From Hibiscus mutabilis (lineage: Eukaryota; Streptophyta; Magnoliopsida; Malvales; Malvaceae), in the NCBI GenBank assembly GCA_019671005.1, contig CM033745.1, forward strand, positions 35,429,526 through 35,493,525: a stretch of 64,000 bases of DNA. The letters are read 5' to 3'. Shown piece by piece: positions 22,438 through 34,225 of this stretch. Position 1 is the stretch's first letter. The number at the start of each line of letters is the position of its first letter. The position numbers were made by a program, and so were the translations under genes. A model generated the notes under the pieces. The model saw only the letters and a list, made by a program, of their open reading frames with translations. It made no database searches and was not told the DNA's origin.

Positions 22438-24001
22438 TGATAAGTGTTCAAAAGTACTATTTTTCTTACCCTTTTTACTCATATTATTGTTAGACTTAGG
22501 CTCATATTATTGCATAATTAGTCATTCATGCATTAATTCATGTTCCCTTCCACCGTTGAGCTTGATTATATAACTTGGTGATTTTTGTGGGAAAAGTTGC
22601 TACTTTGGTGTGTTTTGTGTGTATGTGCAGCATCACTTGCCAAAGCAAGGCTAGAACTAGTTGCCAGGGCAATGCATGAAGGAGATGCCGAGCTAGTTGC
22701 CAGGGCGATGCATGAGGAGATGCCGAGCTAGTTGCTAGGGCAATGCATGAAGGAGACGCTGAGCCAATTGCCAGGGCAATTGTCGACAAAGAATAAGGTG
22801 ATATGGTAGTCGAAATTGATGACTAGATAAGCCCAAGATGACGTGGAGCAAAGCTAAATCCCAAAGGAGTTTGATTTCCATGAAGAGGTTAAAGAAGAAT
22901 TAAATCCCAAGAAGATAGGAGAAGTTCTAGAAGGAATATAATTATAATAAAGAATTATATCCTTTAAAGATAATTTAATTCCAACTTAACTTTCTCTTCA
23001 AAGAAGGACTTTGACCTAGCCCTATAAATAGATCACCAAGCCGTCAACTCCAAGGGAGAGTAGAGAGAATTTTCGACAAGCTTCAAGGGGGAGATCTCGA
23101 CAAGAAGGCTTAATCCATCCTTCATCTTTTTCTTTCTTGTTCAATTAGGTTCATGCTAGGAATTCTTTATCTTGTGTTTCTTTGGAACCTAGCCATGAAC
23201 TAAATCTATTTGGCTAAGGTTATTGTGTTTTGTGGTTGTGAGAAACAATTGGATTTTGTTTAGGTAATAAGAGTTTGCACTTTTCTATTCAAGGTTTATT
23301 CATTCTTGGTTCTTATTATTGTTTGCGAGTGAATTGGGAGAGGATCTCGTAACTTCATCTATTTATCTAATATCAGGAGAGTTAGATTCAAGAAACGAAT
23401 GAATATGATCTTTATTCAATCTATTGATGGTGAAGATTAATCAGGCTTAGGAATAAGTTAAGGATTTCAACGGCTAAGAAGAGCGCAAGATTGGTTGTTG
23501 TTCACCCTTGATTCACGCAGGGATGTATTATCAAGGCATGCACAAGTAGCTAGAGTTTCGACTTAGGGATAAGAAGAAACCATTGAAGAACGCTCTGCCG
23601 AACCTTGAAGTTGCTGCCCAGATGCCCAAGTAGTTGCCCAACTAGTCGCCCAGACAACTATCGATTAGTTGCCAAGGCAACCTCGTTGTGCAAGTTGCCA
23701 CGGCAACTGAGTTGCCCTTGCACTCTTTTACCAAGACGATCCAATCGGCTATCACACCTCAACTCACGATAACCTGGCATATCTCTCTCACTTGATCTCA
23801 TCTATTCTTTTACTTTATTGCTTTCTAGTTTAGTTATTAGTTTAAACTCCTATAATCTTCTACTTGTGTTTTCTTTTACTTTTTACAGTGCAAGAGATTG
23901 GATTCTTGAAGTGGCACCAATCCCTGTGGAGACGATATCTTTTATACTATAACTTGCGACGTGATACTTGCACAATTACGTAGCACTTATTACGCGCAAC
24001 A
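22438..24001 (+). repeat. 5' LTR of element D
   Basis: Starts TGATAAGTGTTCAAAAG and ends TTACGCGCAACA, 1564 bp. TATA box TATAAATAG at 23023-23031. A 36-bp tandem array with GTTGCCAGGGCAA lies at 22650-22785, and a second palindrome cluster (GTTGCCAAGGCAAC, GTTGCCACGGCAAC) at about 23620-23720. Confidence 0.93.
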
Positions 24002-24008
24002 AGTTTTT

Positions 24009-24026
24009 TGGCGCCATTGCCGGGGA
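24009..24026 (+). other. Primer binding site of element D
   Basis: TGGCGCCATTGCCGGGGA, seven bases after the LTR. It fits the tRNA-Asp-type primer site usual in Athila/Tat elements (TGGCGCCGTTGCCGGGGA) with one change. Confidence 0.85.
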
Positions 24027-24123
24027 TTGGCAATAGCGACTTTGTTTTTATTTTCTTGCATTTTTAAAAAATTTTCTTGTTTAAGATTCAAAGGGTTAAC
24101 AAACTTTGGTTTTGCATTGGTAT

Positions 24124-25520
24124 ATGACCAGGGCGAGACCGATTATACCAGAATATCCCTTTGATCCAGAAATTGAACGAACCTTACAAATACTTAGACG
24201 AAGGTTAATAGTAGCAATGGCTAATCAAGACGGCAATATGAATCAAGATGTACCAGCAGGAGGAGGAGTGATTCTTGCACGAAACAGAACTATTCGAGAC
24301 TATCTTGAAGAAGATCTTGATGGACTTAATCCAGGAGTTGTCACACCTGAAATTGAAGCCGACCACTTGAGTTGAAACCGGTGATGTTTAATATGATCAA
24401 CACAATTGGTCAATTTGGCGGCTCAGCAAATGAAGATGCACGACAACATCTTAAATCTTTCCTCGAGATTTGCAACTCGTTCAAAATACACGGAGTCACC
24501 CCGATGTTTTACGATTAAGATTATTCCCCTATTCACTGAGGGATAGGGCGAAAGCATGGTTGAATAGCATTCCTGCCGGATCAATAGGATCTTGGACCGA
24601 TCTTTGTCGTAATTTCCTTGCTCGGTTTAATCCTACAAATTTGATTGATAAGCTTCGTAACGGCATTACTTCTTTTCGGCAGACAGATGATGAATCCATG
24701 TACGAGGCTTGGGAGCGATACAGAGAACTTCTATACAAATGCCCCCTACACGGATTCCCATTGTAGACACAGGTAACAATGTTTTACAACGCCGTGAATA
24801 CACCAACAAGGATGATGCTAGACGCCTCGACAAACGGCATACTCCTAGATAAGTCGCCGGAAGAAGCAATGCAAATTCTAAATAGGCTGGCCAAGAATGA
24901 TTATCAATTTCCCTCTACTAGAAGAGGAGGAGTTAGACGCCAAGCCACAATACATGAACTAGGACCATCAGACTCAATTTCAGCACAATTGGCTACCTTA
25001 ACCAAGATGGTCCAGAACATGCAGAAACCAAACAACACACAAGAGGTCAAGGTAATGGATTCCTTTTATGAGTTATGTGGTGGTAACCATGATTCTTCTG
25101 AATGTATGCAGAATCTGGAATCCAGCTTCTATGTTGGGAATTACAACCGGAACAACAATGTGATGTCCAATACATACAATCCAACCTGAAAAAAACACCC
25201 GAATTTTTCTTGGAGTAATCCCAACAATGCTCTAAACCATAACAATCAGAATGCACAAGCATCGGGATTCCAGCATAATATGCCACGACAATAGTTGCTG
25301 CAGCAACAACCGACAACATCTAGTTCTTTGGAAAATTCTCTCAATGCTTTTATGTTGAAAACTGAATCTTATATGGCTAAGAATAGTAACTTCATAAAAA
25401 GAACTGATGCTTTTATTAACAAGACCGAGATGAGATTGCAAAACCAAGAGGCGGCAATCAAATCATTGGAAAATCAAGTCAGACAATTTGCTCAAAACCT
25501 GAATATTAGACCGCAATGAG
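24124..25520 (+). pseudogene. gag of element D (broken)
   Basis: Begins MTRARPIIPEYPFDPEIE. The retroviral-type gag domain is clear: LFPYSLRDRAKAWLNSIPAG, LARFNPTN, ESMYEAWERYRELL, then MLDASTNGILLDKSPEEAM and a late C-rich part (CGGNHDSSEC). Breaks: shifts near 24367 and near 24500; TAG at 24764 and TGA at 25187, both where Trp is expected (G-to-A); TAG near 25291 where Gln is expected (C-to-T); a TGA at about 25517. The residues that follow each stop are well conserved, so decay is recent relative to the domain. Confidence 0.88.
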
Positions 25521-26836
25521 GTTTACCTAGCGATACTGAAGTCACGAGAGGAATTGTCCATGAGCAATGTAAGGCGATCACCACTAGAAGTGGCCAACAA
25601 CTTAAAGAGGCTCAAGCTCTCTCACCAAACAAAACTCCACAAAAAGATCAAGACGAACACAGCAGTAAAACCTCAGAGGATGAACCAGGAATTACCGTGG
25701 CAACCGGTAATAAGCATGCCTCGGCAACCAACAATAAGCATGCCTCGGTAACCAACGATAGGCACGCCATGGCAACCCCAGTTGATGATGCCTCGGCAAC
25801 TCCAGTTGTTCCAGCAATGTCATCAATCAGATTCCAGACCAATGAAAGGATCGAAGATATCCGACTTCCACCACCATTCCCACAAAAGCAAGAATATCAA
25901 TTCAAGAAGTTTCTTGATATCCTAAAGCAAGTCCACATCAACCTGCCATTTGTGAAAGCAATTGAACAAATTCCGAACTATGCCAAGTTCCTTAAAGACA
26001 TTGTGTCCAAGAGAACAAGGCTAGGAGAGTTTGAAACAGTTGCCGCAACAGAGGGATGCATGGCCATGTTGCACAATCGTATGCCACCCAAGTTGAAGGA
26101 TCCCGAAAGTTTCACAATACCTTGTTCTATTAGAAACCACTATGTCGAGAAAGCATTATGCGACCTTGGGGCTAGCATAAACTTGATGCCTAAATCGGTT
26201 TTCCAGAAACTAGGAATCGGGAAGGCAAGACCTACAACAGTTATGCTACAGCTAACCGACAGATCCTATGTGCATCCAGAGGGAAAAATCGAAGACATGC
26301 TGGTAAAAGTTGATAAATTTATTTTTCCCGCTGACTTTATTATTTTGGATTGTGAAGCAGATGAGCATGCACCTATCATTCTCGGGAGATCATTCCTAGC
26401 AACAGGGAGAACCTTGATCGACGTTGAAAAGGGAGAACTCACAATGAGGGTGAATGAACAGCAAGTTAAACTAAATGTGTTCCAAACACTAAGGCACGCC
26501 GATGATCCAGAAGAATGCCAACTTTTTCATGCCACAGCAGAGTTTAACTTCGACGAGGAATTTAGTTGTCTCGGCAACTACATTGCCGATCAAGAGGAAC
26601 CTGAGGAGTATGAAGAGCTGATCGATGAGGAACAACAAGAAGAGGAAAATTGGCTAGTCAATCGACCATGTACATACTTTGAACCACTAGATTACTCAGG
26701 TAAGGAAGGTAAGCTCGAAAAACCCTCTATTGAACAACCACCGATTCTTGAGTCGAAACAGTTGCCAGAGCAACTAAAATATGCATACTTAGGAACCGAT
26801 AATACATTGCATGTAATTATTTCTTCTAAGTTATAG
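25521..26836 (+). pseudogene. Aspartic protease region of element D with palindromic linker
   Basis: The frame from 25697 holds a repetitive linker (HASATNNKHASVTNDRHAMA) encoded by GCCTCGGCAACC-type repeats, then the Athila protease region: FLKDIVSKRTRLGEF, EGCMAMLHNRMPPKLKDPES, the likely catalytic site ALCDLGASINLMPKSVF (D-L-G-A), ILDCEADEHAPIILGRSFLA and TGRTLIDVEKGELTMRV. An acidic tail follows (EEPEEYEELIDEEQQEEE). It ends at a TAG (26834-26836), after which the pol frame continues. Confidence 0.88.
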
Positions 26837-28332
26837 CCTAAGCAGGAAAATAAGCTGGTCAAAATGTTGATGCTACACAAGAAGGCAATAGGGTGGACAA
26901 TTGCTGACTTGAAGGGAATTATCCTGGCAGTGTGCATGCACAAGATTTTGTTGGAAGATGATCACAAACCTTTAATTGAGGCCCAGAGGAGACTGAATCA
27001 TGCTATGAAAGGGGTTGTAATGAAAGAAATCATCAAGTGGCTTGACGTCGGCATTATATACCCTATCTCTGATAGTACATGGGTAAGTTCGGTACAATGT
27101 GTACCAAAAAAGGGAGGATAACGGTGGTAAGTAATGAACACAATAAACTCTTTCCAACCAGGACTGTGACCGGTTGGAGGGTTTGTATGGATTATCGAAA
27201 GCTAAACAAAGCCACTAGGAAAGAACATTTCCCATTACCCTTTATTGATCAAATGCTTGACCGTCTTGCAGGTAAACCCTTTTATTGTTTTCTTGATGGT
27301 TATTCAGGTTACAATCAAATTTCCATAGCAACAGAAGATCAAGAAAAGACAACCTTCACATGCCCATATGGTACTTATGCTTTCCGAAGGATGCCGTTCG
27401 GATTGTGTAACGCCCCGGCAACCTTCCAAAGATGCATGATGGCACTCTTTTCAAACATGGTCGAAGACTTCCTTGAGATCTTCATGGATGATTTTTCTGT
27501 TTTTGGTAATGACTTCGACAGTTGCCTCGACAATTTAGAGAAGGTGTTGGCAAGATGTGAAGAAACTGATTTAGTCCTCAATCGGGGGAAGTGCCATTTT
27601 ATGGTAGATGAAGGAATAGTGCTCGGCCACAAGATTTCATCCAAGGGAATTGAAGTAGACAAAGCCAAGGTGGACGTGATCAAGAGATTACCCCCACCAA
27701 GTTTGGTTAAAGGAATTCGAAGCTTTCTTGGACATGTAGGTTTTTACAAGAGGTTCATTCATAATTTTTCTAAAATCACTAAACCCTTGTGCAATTTGCT
27801 TGAACAGGATAAAGTATTCGATTTTGATGATTCTTGCACCCAAGCATTTGAAACCCTAAAAGAAAAGCTTGCCTCGGCACCCATTATCGTTCCACCAGAT
27901 TGGACGCTATCTTTTGAGCTCATGTGTGATGCAAGCGATTTTACGGTAGGAGCAGTCCTAGGCCAACGCTCAGGTAAGACCTTCCATGTGATATACTACG
28001 CTAGTAAAACTCTTCATAGTGCTCAAGTGAATTACACAACAACGAAGAAAGAATTACTAGCTGTAATTTTTGCATTTGACAAGTTCCGATCCTATTTGAT
28101 TGGTACAAAGGTAATTGTTCATACGGACCACTCAACAATTAAATATCTATTTGCAAAAAAGGATGCCAAACCTCGCTTGATTCGTTGGATATTACTTCTA
28201 CAAGAATTTGATATTGAAATTAAAGACAGGAAATTAATAAAAAATCAAGTGGCCGATCACTTATCACGTTTAGAACGTAATAGGGAGGAGGACGCAGATT
28301 TAGAGATATGCGATGTATTCCCGGATGAGTAA
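26837..28332 (+). pseudogene. Reverse transcriptase and RNase H of element D
   Basis: Pre-RT part at 26864-27121 (EAQRRLNHAMKGVVMKEIIK, WVSSVQCVPKKGG), a one-base shift near 27117, then WRVCMDYRKLNKATRKEHFP, PFYCFLDGYSGYNQI, FRRMPFGLCNAPATFQRCM and the active site EIFMDDFSVFG. RNase H follows: LMCDASDFTVGAVLG, YASKTLHSAQVNYTTTKKEL, HTDHSTIKYLFAKKDAKPRL and NQVADHLSRL. The catalytic Asp pairs are kept. It ends at TAA (28330-28332) where Gln is expected. Confidence 0.92.
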
Positions 28333-29744
28333 CTTTTAGTTGCCTCAGAAACCATGGGTACGCATGCCTCGGCAACCCTCGACTCCTCGGTAGCCCTTGA
28401 CGCTCACGCCTCGGCAATTTTGGGAGTAGTCGCCACGGTAGTACATGCCTCGGCAATACCCTGGTACGCGGATTTAGTTAATTTCCTTGTTTGTGGTATT
28501 TTACCTTATGGTCTTACTCACCAAGGAAAGAAGCGGTTCCACCATGATGCTAAGCATTACTTTTGGGACGAGCCTCTTTTGTTTAAACAATGTGCAGATC
28601 AGGTTATACGCCGATGTGTCCCTGAAGAGGAGCAGCAGAATGTACTTCGGCAATGCCATTCTTCACCTTATGGAGGACATTTTGGAGGAACTTGTACCGC
28701 GGCCAAAGTGTTGCAATCCGGTTTGTATTGGCCAACATTGTACAAAGATGCCCAAGACTTTTACAAGCAATGTGATCGTTGCCAGAGAACGGGCAATATC
28801 TCTAGACGACATGAGATGCTGCTCCAAAACATCATCGAGGTGGAATTATTCGATGTGTGGGGGATCGATTTTATGGGACCTTTCCCATCTTCATTCGGTA
28901 ACCTCTACATTCTACTTGTGTTGACTACGTGTCTAAATGGGTTGAGGCAGCTGCAGCTCCCAACAACGATTCCAAGACCGTGCAACGATTCTTGCAGAAA
29001 AACATGTTTACACGGTTTGGGATGCCGAGAGCAATTATCAGTGACGAATGTAAGCATTTTGACAACAGACTTATTACCAAGATGTTGCAACTCTTTGGTG
29101 TATCACACAAGATTGCCACGGTATATCACCGACAAACCAATGGGCAAGCAGAAATTTCCAACCGAGAATTGAAAGGTATACTTGAGAAAGTTGTAAATCC
29201 CTCTAGGAAGGATTGGTCATTAAGACTAGATGATGCACTTTGGGCATATCGCACTACATTCAAAACACCCTTAGGTATATCCCCCTTCCAACTTGTCTAT
29301 GGAAAAACATGCCATCTACCGGTGGAAATCGAACACAAGGCATATTGGGCAATCAAGACTGTGAATATGGATTGGGAAAGTGCTGGACAAAAGCGTTTGT
29401 TGGACCTCAACAAGATAGAAGAATTTCGTGCACTAGCCTATAACAATGCACGAATCCACAACAGGAAAACAAAGTAATGGCATGATAAGAAACTATTGCC
29501 GCGACTATTCATGCCATGGCAACTAGTTCTTTTATTCAATTCTCGGCTAAAACTTTTCCCGGGAAAACTGAAATCAAGATGGTCGGGACCATTCGAAGTT
29601 GTCAAACCGTTCTCCCATTGTGCCGTGATAATCAAGTCCATCACTGACGAACATGAATTCAAAGTTAACGGACAAAGATTGAAGCACTACAACGGTGCCC
29701 ATGTGGAACGTAACAAAGAAGTGGTCACTTTAGGAGATGCATGA
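28333..29744 (+). pseudogene. Integrase of element D
   Basis: After a linker with five GCCTCGGCAA-type units (28338-28460), the zinc-binding domain has CHSSPYGGHFGGTCTAAKVL and CDRCQRTGNIS. The core has VWGIDFMGPFPSSFGNLYIL, a one-base shift near 28918, then WVEAAAAPNND, IISDECKHFDNRL and YHRQTNGQAEISNRELKGIL (D,D,E all visible). The C-terminal part has LWAYRTTFKTPLGISPFQLV and SRWSGPFEVVKPF, and ends at 29744. A TAA at 29475 replaces a Gln. Confidence 0.9.
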
Positions 29745-31028
29745 GCATGCTATCCTTTCAATATTTTTTTTCCTTTTATTTTCATTTATATTTTTAGGAG
29801 ATATTTTATTTTTCTTCATTATCTTTAGTTTCCAGATTTTCTTTGTTTTCTTTTCCACAACAAGACTCACAACCACCATGCTAAGGAAATTCACTACCGA
29901 CTACTTGCCACGGCAACTGCAACAGAGGATGCCACGACAACCAACCCTGAAGATGCCACAACAACCAAAGCTAAAGACATTCCGGTAACCACTGCAAAAG
30001 CCAAAGGTAAAGCACCTATGCCCGAATCAACTCGTACGGAATCATTGTTTGATTTTTCAGATTCGGATGAGTCCTCCATTGCACCAACAAAGGCTGCACC
30101 AATTGAATCCTCCAAGCAAAAAGTGAAACAACCATCGCGTTCAAGCAAGAGAATCAAGATATCGACCAAAAGGAAACTGATCATCCACGACGACGAACTC
30201 TTGGAGTAAGTCCTCATTTGCATTTTGCTTTTCTTTATTTTTATTTCTCTTTAATGCATGCATTGAGGACAATGCCTCACTCGAGTTTGGGGGGATTGTT
30301 ATTAGTTAGTTACCATGTTTAGTTGCATTCATCTTAAGTATTGCATTTAGGATACATAAATTGCTTGCCGTGCCTTTAGTTGGAACAAGAATTGCCTAGA
30401 TTTGATGGATATCCGATGATGACTTTGCCAATGCACTTAATTGATAGAATTTTTATTCTAGGATAACCATGGAAACACTTAGAATTTTACTATGATGCTA
30501 AATTTTGATGAAACACTGTTGTGGTTTGATTGATTTAAGGAATTCTAGTGAACTTAGGTTGATAGTTAAAAAAATTGGGGAATTAGAATAAAAATTGGAT
30601 AAATGCTAGAGGTGCCCGAAATTGGCTCTAGCATGTGCTAAAAATTGATCGCTAGAGGTGCCCGAAACTGGCTCTAGTCGAATAAATTAATTAACTTAAG
30701 AAAACTGAAAACAAAACACTAGAGGTGCCTGAAACCGGCTCTAGTTAAAACATGTTAAGAAAACCCAATGAAGTAATTTGAAAACCTCTTGTTTTCATAG
30801 AATCTGAAAAATCAACTTGCATACAACTCCGCACACACTCACAAGCATTATAGTTTGATTCCGAGTAACTCCTAAGTTTTACGAAAAATGAAAAGCCAAT
30901 CATACTTTGTGCCCCGGTTCTGAGAATTGAAATCAAGTTCAAAGCTAAGTTTGTGAAAATTGAAGTCTTGGCAGGTAATTATTAGTTTGCATTGCTCGAG
31001 GACAAGCAATAGTTCGAGTTTGGGGGTG
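29745..31028 (+). other. 3' non-pol region of element D with hairpin triplet and two purine tracts
   Basis: Athila elements often have an envelope-like ORF here. I see only a low-complexity frame (MPESTRTESLFDFSDSDESS at 30018, then a basic run) and no signal peptide or membrane span. A GAGTTTGGGGGG purine tract occurs at about 30284-30295 and again as GAGTTTGGGGG at about 31016-31026, the latter at the 3' LTR and so the probable polypurine tract. Three hairpins of one design lie at 30606-30744. Confidence 0.7.
30606..30744 (+). repeat. Three copies of a CTAGAG...CTCTAG hairpin
   Basis: Units at 30606-30631, 30652-30677 and 30719-30744, each 26 bp. Each has the arms CTAGAG and CTCTAG, and a loop that starts GTGCC and ends GG. 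The arms are identical in all three, while the centre varies at three positions. Confidence 0.85.
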
Positions 31029-32594
31029 TGATAAGTGTTCAAAAGTACTATTTTTCTTACCCTTTTTACTCATATTATTGTTAGACTTAGGCTTATATTA
31101 GTTGCATAATTAGTCATTCATGCATTAATTCATGTTTCCTTCCACCGTTGAGCTTGATTACATAACTTGGTGATTTTTGTGGGAAAAGATGCTGCTTTGG
31201 TGTGTTTTGTGTGTATGCACAGGATCACTTGCTAAAGCAAGCTAGAGCTAGTTGCCAGGGCAATGCATGAAGGAGATGTCGAGCTAGTTGCTAGGGCAAT
31301 ACATAAAGGAGATGTTGAGCTAGTTGCCAGGGCAATGCATGAAGGAGACGTCGAGCTAGTTGCCAGGGCAATTGTCGATAAAGAATAAGGTGATATAGTA
31401 GTCGAAATTGATGACTAGACAAGCCCAAGATGACGTGGAGCAAAGATAAATCCCAAAGGAGTTTGATTTCCATGAAGAGGTTAAAGAAGAATTAAATCCT
31501 AAGAAGATAGGAGAAGTTCTAGAAGGAATATAATTATAATAAAGAATTATATTCTTTAAAGATAATTTAATTCCAAATTAACTTCCTCCTCAAAGAAGGA
31601 CTTTGACCTAGCCCTATAAATAGATCACCAAGTCGTCAACTCCAAGGGAGAGTAGAGAGAATTTTCGACAAGCTTCAAGGGGGAGATCTCGACAAGAAGG
31701 CTTCATCCACCCTTCATCTTTTTCTTTCTTGTTCAATTAGGTTCATGCTAGGAATTCTTTATCTTGTGTTTCTTTGGAACCTAGCCATGAAGTAAATCTA
31801 TTTGGCTAAGGTTATTGTGTTTTGTGGTTGTAAGAAACAATTGGATTTTGTTTAGGTAATAAGAGTTTGCACTTTTCTATTCAAGGTTTATTCATTCTTG
31901 GTTCTTATTCTTGTTTGCGAGTGAATTGGGAGATGATCTCGTAACTTCATCTATTTATCTAATATCAGGAGAGTTAGATTTAAGAAACGAATAAATATGA
32001 TCTTTATTCAATATATTGATGGTGAAGATTAATCCGGCTTAGGAATAAGTTAAGGATTTCAACGGCTAAGAAGAGCGCAAGATTGGTTGTTGTTCACCCT
32101 TGATTCACGTAGGGATGTATTATCAAGGCATGCACAAGTAGCTAGAGTTTCGACTTAGGGATAAGAAGAAGCCATTGAAGAACGCTCTGCCGAACCTTGA
32201 AGTTGCTGCCCAGACGCCCAAGTAGTTGCCCAACTAGTCGCCCAAGCAACTATCGATTAGTTGCCAAGGCAACCCCGTTGTGCAAGTTGCCACGGCAATT
32301 GAGTTGCCCTTGCACTCTTTTACCAAGACGATCCAATAGGCTATCACACCTCAACTCACGATAACCTGGCCTATCTCTCTCACTTGATCTCATCTATTCT
32401 TTTACTTTATTGCTTTCTAGTTTAGTTATTAGTTTAAACTCCTATAATCTTCTACTTGTGTTTTCTTTTACTTTTTACAGTGCAAGAGATTAGATTCTTG
32501 AAGTGGCTCCAATCCCTGTGGAGACAATATCTTTTATACTATAACTTGCGACGCGTATACTTGCACAATTGCGTAGCACTTATTACGCGCAACA
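31029..32594 (+). repeat. 3' LTR of element D
   Basis: Same limits as the 5' LTR (TGATAAGTG...GCGCAACA), 1566 bp, followed by CATAC (32595-32599). TATA box at 31615-31623. The LTRs differ by scattered substitutions, some inside the 36-bp array. Confidence 0.93.
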
Positions 32595-32784
32595 CATACC
32601 TTACAACTAGCCTCAATGGATATTGTCAAAGGATATCAGAACATTAGAAGCTCAAATCTTTAGACGATTTTGCATCGACTTGAAGTGGATTTCGTAGAAA
32701 ATTAATTCAAGGAGAAGAAAGAAGATTAAAATGAGTACATTTTGGAATTGATCTGGCTAAAGTGGGAAATGGCGACTAAAAAAG

Positions 32785-33849
32785 TGATGTGATCACAGTC
32801 CAACAAGACAAACTCAAAAAGCTTTTATTAGGACCAATGATGCGTGCTAGAACTAAGAAGTTCCAGGAAGATGTGACTCACAGTTATTATCAAGCTTTGG
32901 GAATGATCACTTCCTCTAGTGATCCTGATAATTGAATCATGAATAAGAATCCATGCAATGCTTTGCATGCGAAATTTTAGATCGTTTTAAATTTTTGTAC
33001 GCATACATTGCATTCTGTTCGCCTACACGTTATGTACGCATACATTGCATTCTGTTCGCATACGTTAGATTCTACCACATCATTTATTGCTTAATTTACT
33101 TTTATATTACCACTTGCCTAATGTCAAGATTTTGTCAAATCAATCTGGCAGGTTTGGTTCCAATCCCATCTTGGGCGGCAAAGACACAAAAGTTGAAGGG
33201 ATTTTAATTAATCTTTTATCCTTTGATTTATGAGTTTGGTTCTAATCACATCATGGCAGCAAGGGCACACTTCCTAAGGGATTTATTTAATGTATTTCTT
33301 ATCATTTCACATTTGTAAGCCTATAAATAGAGGTTGATTACTCAATGTAAAAACAAACTTGAAATATAAAAACTTGTGAGATTCATTCTCTTGTTCTTTT
33401 AAGAACTTTATCGTTTCCTTGTGTTTTCGTGTGAAATCATTCTATCCCATTTATTTATATCATAGGTTCCTAGTTGTTCTATAACTAGCGGGTCTCGATC
33501 CATCTTCAATTCCATTTTATTATATCGTTGGTTCCTAGTTCTTTATAACTAGTGGGTCTCAATCCATCCCAGGTTATTGTTTATTATAGAAACCGAGTCG
33601 GCACTCTTTATAGTGTTGGTTTATTTCTCGAATTTAACCTTTCATTTCAAATATATTTACTTTATCCATTTACCATCAAACCATCCCATCACACCCTTCC
33701 TTCAAATCACCACTAATCCCTAGACACCTTCCGCAAATACCCAACTTCACCCGTTTATTTTTTTCATTATTTATGTTCAAAGAACTTACTTGATTTGTGA
33801 TCGAGCAAACATATACGATTTGACTATTCACGTAACCGGATTCGTATCA
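32785..33849 (+). repeat. 5' LTR of element C, unit 2
   Basis: Starts TGATGTGATCAC, ends CGTATCA, 1065 bp. TATA box at 33322-33330; primer site TGGTATCAGAAC at 33852-33863. Confidence 0.92.
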
Positions 33850-34225
33850 TCTGGTATCAGAACAAGGAAATCAGTAAGTTTACTCTCCTATCATAGTTAA
33901 AAAAAGAAGAAGAAATGTTCAAGATGGAGGGTATTGAAAAAAAAATCAAAAAAATCAAAAAAGGGTGACGAATTATACATCTCCATTATCAGCCAATTCC
34001 ATTTTTCCCCTAAATCATGTTTCATTATTAGCCTTTCTTTTCCTACACTTTCCCCTAGAATCACCTTCCAGCCGATTTCACCAAGCAACTCGTGGCAATC
34101 TTGAGTGTGCATCAGGGGAACCAAAATCCATATCCCGAGAGAAACACGAGCGTGACCGACTATTCTTTCGAAGGTAAGTGATGATTTTGTTCAAGTGAGG
34201 TTATTTTATTATTTTTAAATTAATC

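Larger units (their letters stand above)
22438..32594 (+). mobile_element. Element D: complete but inactive Athila-like Ty3/Gypsy retrotransposon (10.16 kb)
   Basis: Two LTRs of about 1.56 kb (22438-24001 and 31029-32594), primer site TGGCGCC at 24009, gag, protease, RT-RNase H, integrase, a long 3' non-pol segment, and a polypurine tract before the 3' LTR. Flanking pentamers are CATAA and CATAC; the empty site in unit 1 reads CATAC, so the left copy has one change. The element is inserted only in unit 2 and is therefore younger than the tandem duplication. Frames are broken by about ten stops and shifts. The FMDD form of the RT active site and the tRNA-Asp-type primer site support the Athila/Tat branch. 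Confidence 0.93.

Noticed and set aside
22650..22785. CRISPR-like array of repeats with spacers
   Set aside because: It is a 36-bp tandem minisatellite in an LTR, without unique spacers, in a plant nuclear genome.
29745..30223. Envelope-like ORF of element D
   Set aside because: No signal peptide, membrane span or coiled coil; the frame is short and low in complexity.
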